Below, in pieces: positions 6,415-13,076 of a stretch of 17,160 nucleotides of DNA; position 1 is the first letter of the stretch; each line of letters opens with the position of its first letter. This DNA comes from CAZKFH01 sp050693165 (lineage in GTDB: Bacteria; Actinomycetota; UBA4738; CALAEC01): assembly GCA_050693165.1 (NCBI GenBank), contig JBOGVX010000130.1, positions 1 to 17,160 on the forward strand. Direction: 5' to 3'. The translations under genes and the position numbers were made by a program. A model generated the notes under the pieces. That model was given only the letters and a program-made list of their open reading frames with translations, did not search any database and was not told the DNA's origin.

Positions 6415-7757
6415 CAGTACTCGTACGGGTCGCCGGTCTCGCCGTTGCTCTGGCTGAAGGGCGCGACCACATCCCACCATGCGTGACGAGCCTCTACGTT
6501 CGCCGTCATGAACAGGCAGGCCTCGGCCGATTTGGAGCGGGTCGGCGGGCCCCCGATGCCGAGATGCGCCAGCGCCTCGGGAACGACCTTCTTCGCCGGG
6601 TCGGTGGTCACCGTTCCCCATCCGGCCTGGACATACGGAGCCGGGTCGAGGATCGGCGCGTCCGGAGGATCCTGGTTGTAGTCGTCGATCGTCGGATAGA
6701 CCGCCGCCTCCTCGAGCGCGCGGCGGATCTCCCAGTTCGTCAGGTCGAGTCCCTCCCCCCGAACCATGACGGGCTGCTCGACAGCCTCGGTCACGATCCC
6801 TCGAAGGTGCCCGGCCGCGCGGCGGGCCTCGAGGATGATCCGCGAGATCGTCCCCGCCGTTCGGGGGGCCGCGAAGCTGGTACCGCTGACGCTCTGCTTT
6901 CCTTCCTCGCAGCGGAGGCAGTAGGGGAGCGTCTGCGTGAAGTCGCCGAGGAAGTCGGGGAGTGAGCCCGACTGGCTCTCCCTGCCCTCACTGCTTCCCT
7001 CGCCGTAGCCCGCGACCCCGATCGAGAACCACGGCCCGGAGGTCGCGTCTATCGGTGACAGGGCGGGGGAGTTGTCGGCAGCCCCGACGTGGATCTTTCC
7101 GTTTTCGACCACGCCCTTGTAGGCGTCGTTGAGGTGGTATCCGAGCGGGGGGCTGCCGGGAGGCCCGTAGCTGGTGCTGATGACGTCCACGGCCGGATGC
7201 GAGAACGCCCACTGCTCTCCGAGCGGTGTAGTGGCGAAGCCCGGCACCGCCAGCGGTCCGCCGGGTGCCTGAACGAGCACGACGATCGCCTCGGGGTTTG
7301 CGGCCAGGACCGCGCTGGTCGTGCCCATGCCGTGGCTCGTCGCGCCGACGTCGGGCCGCAGCCTCGATCCGTTGCCGTTGAAGGAGATCCCGATGAGGTT
7401 CGTTCCCTTGAACCAGTAGGGCTCGCCCGCCTCGATCGCGTCGAACTCGGCCTTGTCCTGCGCGAAGTCCGCGGTGAAGTTTCCGGTGCGGGTGACCTCG
7501 ATGATGTGGTCCTCGTCGATCCCGAACTCGTCGAGGACGTCAGGCGTGACGCTCGAGGGCGCCGACCCCCCGTAGACGCTTCCTCCCATGTGGAGCGACT
7601 CGTGGTACGGGTTCGGCGCGGAGTCGATCACGGCGACAACGACACGAGGCACCGGCTCGGGCTCGACCTCCTGCCCCGAAGAGGATCCGGCTGGTAGCAG
7701 CAGCGAGACCGTGAGAATGGCAACCAGGACGAACCAAGCGCGGAGTGCGGCGGGCAT
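6411..7757 (-). CDS. Secreted subtilisin-like serine protease (peptidase S8)
   Basis: This 448-aa predicted extracellular protease has a signal peptide (MPAALRAWFVLVAILTVSLLL, cleavage near 25-30). The catalytic triad is visible: D45 in VVVAVIDS, H142 in TSHGMGTTSA and S294 in SGTSFAAP. N229 in AADNS is the likely oxyanion-hole residue. Two cysteines (C280, C283) and a C-terminal one occur in the mature part. Odd points: the catalytic Asp lies only about 15-20 residues after the predicted cleavage site, leaving no room for the usual I9 inhibitor/chaperone propeptide, and there is no C-terminal PPC or other accessory domain. The ATG at 7757 was chosen because the signal peptide begins there; an in-frame extension to 7889 would run into the divergent gene. 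No clear ribosome binding site is seen. Confidence 0.85.
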   Translation of the reverse strand: MPAALRAWFVLVAILTVSLLLPAGSSSGQEVEPEPVPRVVVAVIDSAPNPYHESLHMGGSVYGGSAPSSVTPDVLDEFGIDEDHIIEVTRTGNFTADFAQDKAEFDAIEAGEPYWFKGTNLIGISFNGNGSRLRPDVGATSHGMGTTSAVLAANPEAIVVLVQAPGGPLAVPGFATTPLGEQWAFSHPAVDVISTSYGPPGSPPLGYHLNDAYKGVVENGKIHVGAADNSPALSPIDATSGPWFSIGVAGYGEGSSEGRESQSGSLPDFLGDFTQTLPYCLRCEEGKQSVSGTSFAAPRTAGTISRIILEARRAAGHLRGIVTEAVEQPVMVRGEGLDLTNWEIRRALEEAAVYPTIDDYNQDPPDAPILDPAPYVQAGWGTVTTDPAKKVVPEALAHLGIGGPPTRSKSAEACLFMTANVEARHAWWDVVAPFSQSNGETGDPYEYC

Positions 7758-7863
7758 ACACACAGGTTCGGCGCGCGACCCCTTAGGTCCTGCCAGACGC
7801 CTAAAGAGGAACTCGGAGACGGGCGGCGAATACTCAGGCAGCCGATAAGGAGGATTCGCCCAA

Positions 7864-8391
7864 ATGCGCAGAGCCCTGATCCCCGCCATCGCCCTGGTCG
7901 CACTCGCGGCCGGCCCGGCCTCGGCTCAGACCCCGGAGCCCACACCGCCTTGCCCGACCAGCGAGCAGTTCACCACGCTCGGCCTCACGGGCATGCAGGA
8001 GAGCTTCGCTCCCGAGCCCGTGCCTAGCGTCGGGACGGACATCATCAACGACGAGGTCACGCCGATGCCGTACCACGAGGAGTCGGTGACCAGGTTCCGA
8101 TACCGCGTCGACGTCTCGGGCTCGACGGCGAAGCCGTTCGCGAAGACCGCCAACGTCACTCTCACGCTCAGCTGGGATAACGACAGCGACTTCGACGTCT
8201 ACGTCTACGACAAGGACGACGCCGCGATCGGCGAGAGCGTGAGCTTCAACCCGCTCGACGGGAGCGGCGAGACCATCGGTCTCGTGGGAGTCGCCCACTG
8301 CACCGACATCCGGATCGACGTCGTGAACTACCTGGGGCTGCCGGACAGCGCGCTGGTTCTGGACGCGAAGCTGACGAACCTGAAGCCCTAG
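7864..8391 (+). CDS. Secreted PPC-domain-like protein, paralogue A
   Basis: A 175-aa secreted protein with signal peptide MRRALIPAIALVALAAGPASA, cut near AQ. The mature part is a single beta-rich domain with VTLTLSWDNDSDFDVYVYDKD (about 103-122). This resembles the core of bacterial pre-peptidase C-terminal (PPC) domains, in which a W-(D/N)-x-D-x-D-(L/V)-Y-(L/V)-Y-D strand is typical. Two cysteines (in PTPPCP and VAHCTD) are conserved in the adjacent paralogue and could form a disulfide. PPC domains are usually attached to secreted proteases; here the domain stands alone, divergent from the subtilisin gene. AAGGAGG at 7848-7854 supports the ATG at 7864. The 106-base divergent region 7758-7863 holds this ribosome binding site; I see no convincing promoter hexamers there. 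Confidence 0.75.
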   Translation: MRRALIPAIALVALAAGPASAQTPEPTPPCPTSEQFTTLGLTGMQESFAPEPVPSVGTDIINDEVTPMPYHEESVTRFRYRVDVSGSTAKPFAKTANVTLTLSWDNDSDFDVYVYDKDDAAIGESVSFNPLDGSGETIGLVGVAHCTDIRIDVVNYLGLPDSALVLDAKLTNLKP

Positions 8392-8408
8392 CCACGCGAC
8401 GATCCGCC

Positions 8409-8424
8409 GAGGAGTAGGCTCCTC
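8409..8424 (+). repeat. Short hairpin between the two paralogous genes
   Basis: GAGGAG (8409-8414) and CTCCTC (8419-8424) form a 6-bp stem with a TAGG loop in the 56-base gap between the two PPC-like genes. No T-run follows. It could adjust the expression ratio of the two genes; CTCCTCC could also compete for pairing with the downstream AGGAGG (8437-8442). Weak evidence. Confidence 0.3.
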
Positions 8425-8447
8425 CTAGCCCAGCTCAGGAGGTGCCC

Positions 8448-8954
8448 GTGAGGAGACTCATCCTGCCCACGGTGGCCGTGGTCGTGCTATCGGCCACTCC
8501 CATAGCAGCTCAGGTCGAGCCCGTACCCACGCCGCCCTGCCCCGTGAGTGAGGAGTTCCCCACCCTTGGGCTCACCGGCAAGCACGAGGACGTCGATTCG
8601 CCACTCCTGCCGGACAGTGTGCAGCCACTCGGAGAGCCCTTCGCCTCCGAGAGCTACGTCGACTACCGCTATCGGCTGGATGTCTCGGGTTCCGAGACGA
8701 AGCCCTTCGCCACCAAGGCGAACGTCACGGTAAACCTCGCCTGGGACAACGACGGGGACTTCGACCTCTACGTCTACGACAAGGACGACAGCCAGCTTGG
8801 AAGCAGCACCGACTTCGTTCAGGATCGCGTGGAGACGGTGACGCTCTCCGGTGCCGCCCATTGTCTCGACTTCCGAGTCCGGATCCAGAACTTCCTGGCA
8901 CCGCCGGCTCTGGAGATGGCCCTCGACACGACGGTCTCGAACCTGAAGCCGTAG
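8448..8954 (+). CDS. Secreted PPC-domain-like protein, paralogue B
   Basis: A 168-aa secreted protein, clearly a tandem duplicate of the preceding gene. Both have a signal peptide ending AQ, the PTPPCP-x-SE-x-F-x-TLGLTG segment, a VSG...KPF linker, the strand VNLAWDNDGDFDLYVYDKDD, a second cysteine in AAHC, and the ending SNLKP/TNLKP. The central loop region has diverged in length and sequence. Start choice: GTG at 8448 lies 5 nt after AGGAGG (8437-8442). The in-frame GTG at 8442 would overlap that ribosome binding site, so it is less likely. Probably co-transcribed with paralogue A. Function unknown; a role as binding or chaperone partner of the neighbouring protease is a hypothesis. Confidence 0.75.
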   Translation: MRRLILPTVAVVVLSATPIAAQVEPVPTPPCPVSEEFPTLGLTGKHEDVDSPLLPDSVQPLGEPFASESYVDYRYRLDVSGSETKPFATKANVTVNLAWDNDGDFDLYVYDKDDSQLGSSTDFVQDRVETVTLSGAAHCLDFRVRIQNFLAPPALEMALDTTVSNLKP

Positions 8955-8978
8955 GTCAGGGATAGGAGATCTGCGAGG

Positions 8979-9006
8979 CCCCGGGCCGGTAGCCGGTCCG
9001 GGGTTT
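8979..9006 (+). terminator. Strong intrinsic-type terminator between convergent genes
   Basis: CCCCGGGCCGG (8979-8989) pairs with CCGGTCCGGGG (8993-9003) over a TAG loop: 11 bp with one G-U pair, followed by TTT and a T-rich stretch on the plus strand. It lies 24 nt after the second paralogue and just before the stop of the convergent LVIVD gene, so it can serve both directions. Confidence 0.75.
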
Positions 9007-9013
9007 CGCCTTC

Positions 9014-10534
9014 TTATGGGCAGACGGTGCCTGGCGGCGGGGGAGTGCGGAGGCAGGGGTCCGGGGGCTCGAACTTGAGAGCGTCCCCAAGGTTGGAGTT
9101 CCCCTCGAGGAAGTCCACGGCCGCCACCTCTTCGGCGTGCGGTCCGGTGTAGCGAAGGATGTAGAGGCCGTTGCGGAGGTCGACCACGTAGATCAACCCG
9201 TCCTTTATCACCGGGTACGACCACATGACCACCTTGTCAGCGCCGGTCGAGAGAACCGGGTCCTCCTGAGCGACCGCGGGCAGCGGGTCGGGTATGTACT
9301 CGCCGGCCTTCACGGGTGCGGCCGGATCCGTGATGTCGATCGCCTGGAAGCCGCCCGAGTGCCAGGTGATGAACGCGATGTGGGGCGTGAGCGTCGGGTT
9401 GTGAGCCGAGATGCTCGTGAAGGGCCGCGGGACGTCCGTCTCGCAGAAGCTCTCGTTGTTCTGGGGAAGCTTGTACTCGGCGCGGACCACCGGGGTAGTC
9501 GGGTCGGAGATGTCGACGAACCGGGTCCAGCCCCACGGGCATCCATGGCTCGGGCTGAACGCCGGCTCGCGAAGCACCTCGCCGTACACCTCATCCGAAA
9601 CGAACATGTAGTCCTGGCCGGGGATCTTCACGGCGCTGTGCGCGCCCGGTCCGGCCCAGCTGACGCGCTTGGCGGCCGGCGTTATGAGGCGAGCGGTCGG
9701 GCTGGCCGCTCCGTTCGCGAAGTCCGAGGTGTCGGCGACCGCGACCCCACCCACCAGGTGGGCGTAGTAGCCGGTCATCCCATCGGTGCTCACACCGAGT
9801 GAGTGCAGGTTGCCGGCCGGTATGCCCGTGGCCACATCGCCCAGCAGGAACGGCTGCTGCCCCTGCGCGACGGGCGAGATGTCGTACACCTGCATCCGCC
9901 GGGTTCCCCCGGGGCCGACGAAGAAGAGGGCCCTGTCGGGGTTGAAGGGATCTACCCACAGGAAGAACTCGTGGGGGTTCGCGGGCGGATCGAAGTCGAG
10001 GACCTTGACCGGTGCAGCTCCCTTCGCGCCGGCGATGTCGTAGAAGCTGAAGACATCGGGTGTTCCTCCGGCCGGCGCGCAGTTGTGGATCAGCTCGCTG
10101 CAGTTCGAGGAGAGGTTCTGAACGATCAGCAGGTCCTGTTGCGGCCATACCCTCATCTCGCGCGACGTCTGGTCGGTCAGCCCCTCGTTCGGAGGACCGA
10201 TCTGGCCCACGACGGTGGGAGCGGCCGGATTGGAGATATTGACGATCTGGATCCCGGCGTTGTTCACGTTCAGCTGGGTGCCCCAGGGCTTGCCGTCCGT
10301 TCGGCTTCCCACGTACGCGTAGTCACCGTGGACCGCGAGCGCGGCGTTCATGCCCCGCATGCCCAATGGGTTGTGGCCGACGAGCTGGAAGTTATCGCTG
10401 ACTGCGTCAAAGACGGGGGCCTCGCCGCGGGTGCCGTAGCCCTCCGCCCCGGAGATGCCGAGCAGAGCGACGGAGGCGGAGATGGCCCCCATCAGTGCAT
10501 GACGGAGCCGACGGGAGGCGATTAGGCGCGCCAT
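9014..10534 (-). CDS. Secreted LVIVD-repeat beta-propeller protein
   Basis: A 506-aa exported protein. An Arg-rich start and hydrophobic stretch (LMGAISASVALLGISGAEG) make a plausible signal peptide, cut near residue 30. The body contains repeats of the LVIVD type, each giving '(I/V)-x-I-(V/A)-(N/D)-I-(S/T)-(N/D)-P-x-x-P': GIQIVNISNPAAPTVVG, GWTRFVDISDPTTPVVRAEY and GGFQAIDITDPAAPVKAGEY. A last blade reads GLIYVVDLRNGLYILRYTG. Such proteins form extracellular propellers of mostly unknown role. Six cysteines suggest disulfides. The ATG at 10534 lacks a clear ribosome binding site; TATCAA ends 5 nt before it, an imperfect version of the leaderless pattern. The gene diverges from the lysyl-oxidase-like gene across 116 bases. 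Confidence 0.85.
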   Translation of the reverse strand: MARLIASRRLRHALMGAISASVALLGISGAEGYGTRGEAPVFDAVSDNFQLVGHNPLGMRGMNAALAVHGDYAYVGSRTDGKPWGTQLNVNNAGIQIVNISNPAAPTVVGQIGPPNEGLTDQTSREMRVWPQQDLLIVQNLSSNCSELIHNCAPAGGTPDVFSFYDIAGAKGAAPVKVLDFDPPANPHEFFLWVDPFNPDRALFFVGPGGTRRMQVYDISPVAQGQQPFLLGDVATGIPAGNLHSLGVSTDGMTGYYAHLVGGVAVADTSDFANGAASPTARLITPAAKRVSWAGPGAHSAVKIPGQDYMFVSDEVYGEVLREPAFSPSHGCPWGWTRFVDISDPTTPVVRAEYKLPQNNESFCETDVPRPFTSISAHNPTLTPHIAFITWHSGGFQAIDITDPAAPVKAGEYIPDPLPAVAQEDPVLSTGADKVVMWSYPVIKDGLIYVVDLRNGLYILRYTGPHAEEVAAVDFLEGNSNLGDALKFEPPDPCLRTPPPPGTVCP

Positions 10535-10539
10535 CTGAG

Positions 10540-10568
10540 TTGATACGTTCGACGTCCCACCCTCGAGT
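10540..10568 (+). promoter_or_regulatory. Weak candidate promoter for the lysyl-oxidase-like gene
   Basis: TTGATA (10540-10545) is 5/6 to the -35 consensus, with TCGAGT (10563-10568) after 17 nt as a poor -10. The 116-base divergent gap 10535-10650 shows no stronger plus-strand candidate; TTTAAG just before the ATG is too close to the start to serve as a -10. Confidence 0.2.
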
Positions 10569-10650
10569 TCCTCCCGGGGGGCTCCTCGAGGCCGAAAAGT
10601 CCGACCTCGTGGCAGGAATCAGGGCCCGCGCGGCCGAACCTTTAAGTAGC

Positions 10651-11949
10651 ATGCCCGGCCGCCCTCGCCTCCTCCCGCTGTTCTCTGCGCTGCTCATCCT
10701 CAGCGCGGTCCCACTGACGGCGGCCGCGGACGAGCCGGCAGAGGAGGCCGAGCAGCGCGACTTCACGCTCGCCCTGGGGGAGAAGGTCTTCTGGACGGGC
10801 CCGGGGTCGGGGATGCAAGACTGTGGAACCGCGTGTTGGGCCTACAGGCTCAACGTGACCGAGCCCGGCTACCGCCTGCGGGTCGGCTTCGAGAGGCCCC
10901 TGCTGGGAGACGTCTGGCGGGTGGACCTTCTGTACCCCTCGGGGTCCACGGCGGGCTCCTTCTCTCCGGGGACCGATCTTTACTCGGCCGAGTACATGAT
11001 CTTCGGGGCCGAGGTGGGGACCTACACCCTGCGCGTTACAGCACAGGACGTGACCGACCTGCGCTTCAGGATGCGCGCGACCGTCGAGGCAGACAACGGC
11101 GGGCTCGTCTCGGAGCACGTGCTCACCCCGCCCGACCTCCAGCCGCTGCCTCCGTGGGACTTCTCCTTCAAGATGCCGGTCACGAACGGGATCGTCGGCG
11201 GCGAGTCGATAGGAGCGACGGTGCCCGGTGGTCGTCCGTCGTGTCATCCCGAGGAGTTCGTCGAGAAGGACGTGACACGCTGCCTCCGCATGTCCTTCGG
11301 AGTGCTGAACGTCGGCCAGGGTCCTCTAGAGCTACAGGTCGGGCCGGGGCAGGAGTACGAGGACCGTCCCTTGATCCAGCATGTGCGCTACGCGGACTCG
11401 GGCTTCGTCAGCCGCTCGGCCGGGAACGCGTACTACCACACGACCCATCTGCACTATCACCACGACAAGGCGGTCGGCCTCGAGCTCTTGCGCGTCGTCG
11501 ACCCCGAGACCGGCGCTCTGGTCGCAGCAGCAGAGCCGCACCTCAAGGGCTTCGCCCACAGGGATGAGCTCCTCCGTAAGTGGGAGACCTTCTATCCCGT
11601 GTGGGGGAAGCAGGGATTCGGCCTCCTGCCCGGCTGGGGGGACTACTACGAGTGGGACAGGCCCGGCAACTACATCGACTTCGGCGAGAACGGCGACGGG
11701 ATCTACGTCGTGAGGATCACGGCGGATCCCGAGGGCTTCATCCTCGAGACCGACACGACCGACAACGTCGCGTACTCGGTGATCTGGGTGAAAGGCGACA
11801 CGATCGACCACCTCGAGTCTGGCATCGGGTCCGATCCCTGGGATCCCTGCCGCATCCCGCTGGCCCTGGGGCCCGAGTGGGTGGACTCTTTCGAGGCCCC
11901 CGAGCCCCGACCCGAGGAATGCGCCGACGAGGCCACTTCTACTGTCTAG
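10651..11949 (+). CDS. Secreted lysyl-oxidase-like protein with N-terminal PPC-like domain
   Basis: A 432-aa exported protein. Signal peptide MPGRPRLLPLFSALLILSAV (cut near AAAD) is followed by a beta-sandwich-like domain (about 35-147) with a PPC-type layout: WRVDLLYPSG and a terminal GTYTLRV strand. From about 160 the sequence matches the bacterial lysyl-oxidase (PF01186) pattern: CLRMSFGVLNVGQGPLELQV (211-230), the His cluster YHTTHLHYHHD (H266, H268, H270, H271) that would bind copper, LLPGWGDYYEWDRPGNYID (325-343), and GIYVVRITADPEGFILETDTT. Lysyl oxidases oxidatively deaminate lysine side chains. I cannot assign the lysine and tyrosine that form the quinone cofactor, so activity is not assured. 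The ATG at 10651 was chosen for the signal peptide; no Shine-Dalgarno is seen. Confidence 0.75.
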   Translation: MPGRPRLLPLFSALLILSAVPLTAAADEPAEEAEQRDFTLALGEKVFWTGPGSGMQDCGTACWAYRLNVTEPGYRLRVGFERPLLGDVWRVDLLYPSGSTAGSFSPGTDLYSAEYMIFGAEVGTYTLRVTAQDVTDLRFRMRATVEADNGGLVSEHVLTPPDLQPLPPWDFSFKMPVTNGIVGGESIGATVPGGRPSCHPEEFVEKDVTRCLRMSFGVLNVGQGPLELQVGPGQEYEDRPLIQHVRYADSGFVSRSAGNAYYHTTHLHYHHDKAVGLELLRVVDPETGALVAAAEPHLKGFAHRDELLRKWETFYPVWGKQGFGLLPGWGDYYEWDRPGNYIDFGENGDGIYVVRITADPEGFILETDTTDNVAYSVIWVKGDTIDHLESGIGSDPWDPCRIPLALGPEWVDSFEAPEPRPEECADEATSTV

Positions 11950-11951
11950 AA

Positions 11952-11983
11952 AGTCGGAAACGTCCGATTGGTGGGCTACCACC
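11952..11983 (+). repeat. Two adjacent short hairpins after the lysyl-oxidase-like gene
   Basis: AGTCGGA (11952-11958) with TCCGATT (11963-11969), loop AACG, is followed at once by GGTGG (11970-11974) with CCACC (11979-11983), loop GCTA. There is no T-run, so this would be a weak terminator or a protein-binding site overlapping the -35 area of the next gene. Confidence 0.35.
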
Positions 11984-12005
11984 GAAGTGAAGTAAACTAA
12001 GCAAA
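11968..12005 (+). promoter_or_regulatory. Candidate leaderless promoter of the 63-aa protein
   Basis: TAAACT (11993-11998) stands exactly 7 nt before the GTG at 12006. TTGGTG (11968-11973) is a modest -35 with a 19-nt spacer. No Shine-Dalgarno is present between the hexamer and the start. Confidence 0.5.
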
Positions 12006-12197
12006 GTGGCTACGAGCGTATATCGCAGTGAACGTGGGCTGATCATGCGCGTCATCGAGGCTGACGACGGTGGACTCAAGGTCGAGACCCTCGAGGACGG
12101 CGAGTGGATCGCAGGTCGGATCGGCATGGTGGGACTGAGGCTTTCGCCCACGACCACCAAGCTCACCGCCCGTGACATCCAGAAGCTTCCCGAGTAA
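12006..12197 (+). CDS. Small hypothetical protein, function unknown
   Basis: A 63-aa soluble protein I do not recognise. It has no signal peptide or membrane segment and no cysteine. Alternating strand-like segments (GLIMRVIEADDGGLKVETLEDGEW, then IAGRIGMVGLRLSP) suggest a small beta-barrel or SH3-like fold, followed by a basic tail ending DIQKLPE. The GTG start at 12006 sits 7 nt after a TAAACT hexamer, the same geometry as three other genes here, so it is probably expressed from a leaderless mRNA. It is a single-gene unit: the upstream neighbour ends 56 bases earlier and the convergent SRPBCC gene ends 7 bases later. Confidence 0.65.
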   Translation: MATSVYRSERGLIMRVIEADDGGLKVETLEDGEWIAGRIGMVGLRLSPTTTKLTARDIQKLPE

Positions 12198-12204
12198 CTC
12201 TGCC

Positions 12205-12678
12205 CTAGAGGTCTTCCAGTGGATCCGGTCCCGGGTCCCCCCCTTGCGCGACCACGACCAGGCGATCGAGCGTCTGTCCCCATCCCTGCATGTGAATGGC
12301 GCGCTCAGGATCCGTTCTGAGGCCGCTGTGGCGTAGCTTCAGGATCGTGGCGTCCCCGTCGGCGACGAGGTCCACCTCCACAGTGGAGGTCCCCGGCAAC
12401 ACCCCGAAACCGTCGGGGAGCCCGTTGATCTGCTCCCAGCCCCAAGTGAACACGATCCGTCTGGGCGGATCGACCTCCACGTACTCGCCTCGGGCAACCA
12501 CGCGCGAGCGGCCGGTAACGGTGACTCGGAACAGCCCGCCGGGCTGGGGATCGAGCTCCGCGTCCACGCCCTGCCATGCGTTGAACTTCAGCGGGTCCGT
12601 GAAGTAGGAGAAGACGGTCTCGGGCCGCGCGGCTATGCGCCGCTCCACCTCGATGGCGTCCTGCGCGGAGGCCTTCAT
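12205..12678 (-). CDS. SRPBCC/AHSA1-like domain protein
   Basis: A 157-aa START-like (SRPBCC) protein of the activator-of-Hsp90 homology 1 (AHSA1) group. The family pattern is clear: IEVERRIAARPETVFSYFTDPLKFNAW at the start, GGLFRVTVTGRSRVVARGEYVEVDPPRRIVFTWGWE in the middle, and a C-terminal helix GWGQTLDRLVVVAQ. These proteins form a helix-grip fold with a hydrophobic cavity; ligands are usually unknown. ATG at 12678 overlaps the ArsR stop as ATGA, the hallmark of translational coupling. A longer in-frame reading up to 12924 is antisense-like Pro/Arg-rich and overlaps the ArsR gene in another frame, so it was rejected. An ArsR-SRPBCC pair is a common bacterial arrangement in which the repressor controls its partner. 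Confidence 0.85.
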   Translation of the reverse strand: MKASAQDAIEVERRIAARPETVFSYFTDPLKFNAWQGVDAELDPQPGGLFRVTVTGRSRVVARGEYVEVDPPRRIVFTWGWEQINGLPDGFGVLPGTSTVEVDLVADGDATILKLRHSGLRTDPERAIHMQGWGQTLDRLVVVAQGGDPGPDPLEDL

Positions 12679-13004
12679 CGCTGGCTCTTCTCTTCCGCCT
12701 CTGCGAGCCCGGCGAGTCGGTCCAGGTCCGCCTCCCACATATTGATCAGGACGGTCTTGAGCGGGCCCAGCCGGGCCCGGTCCGCCTTGTAGAGGCGGGT
12801 GGTGCCGCGCCGGCGCTCTCGGATCAGGCCGGCACCCTCCAGGACTCGCAGGTTCTGGGAGATCGCGGGCCAGGTCACGTCGAAGTGAGAGGCGATGTCG
12901 CCGGAGGAGAGCTCGCGGCTCCACACCAGCCGGAGGATTTCCCTGCGTCGGGGGCTAGCGATCGCGCGGAGGGCGGCTTCCTGCACCCGGTCATTCAACC
13001 ACAC
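12675..13004 (-). CDS. ArsR-family transcriptional regulator
   Basis: A 109-aa winged-helix repressor. The pattern IASPRRREILRLVWSRELSSGDIASHFDVTWPAISQNLRVLEGAGLIRERRRGTTRLYKA covers the HTH (recognition helix about WPAISQNLRVLE) and the beta wing. The ELCVC-type cysteine pair of metal-sensing ArsR proteins is absent, so it is probably not a metal sensor. The GTG at 13004 is the first usable start after an in-frame TGA; TTG 12998 or GTG 12986 are alternatives. No Shine-Dalgarno is obvious. It forms an operon with the SRPBCC gene (4-nt overlap) and diverges from the binding-protein operon, with a TTAATTAA palindrome between them. Confidence 0.88.
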   Translation of the reverse strand: MWLNDRVQEAALRAIASPRRREILRLVWSRELSSGDIASHFDVTWPAISQNLRVLEGAGLIRERRRGTTRLYKADRARLGPLKTVLINMWEADLDRLAGLAEAEEKSQR

Positions 13005-13013
13005 TCATGTGGG

Positions 13014-13043
13014 TTGCGCTTAATTAAGGATACAGTTTAGGAT
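13014..13043 (+). promoter_or_regulatory. Divergent promoter region with AT-rich palindromic operator
   Basis: CTTAATTAAG (13019-13028) is a perfect 10-bp palindrome in an otherwise GC-rich region. On the plus strand TTGCGC (13014-13019), an 18-nt spacer and TAGGAT (13038-13043) could drive the binding-protein operon, with the palindrome in the spacer. On the minus strand TAAACT (13039-13034) is a possible -10 for the ArsR gene and would place its start within the palindrome. The core matches the second ArsR operator at 15052-15077 (TTATTTAA), so ArsR binding here is a reasonable inference. Confidence 0.45.
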
Positions 13044-13076
13044 GTACGGAAGCCTCGCCCATCCAAAGGAGGAGCC

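Noticed and set aside
7758..7889. N-terminal extension of the subtilisin gene
   Set aside because: It would run past the divergent gene's start and bury the signal peptide; the ATG at 7757 begins a canonical signal sequence.
12205..12924. Extended SRPBCC reading with about 80 extra N-terminal residues
   Set aside because: The extension is Pro/Arg-rich, overlaps the ArsR gene in another frame, and the ATGA overlap at 12675-12678 gives a natural start.
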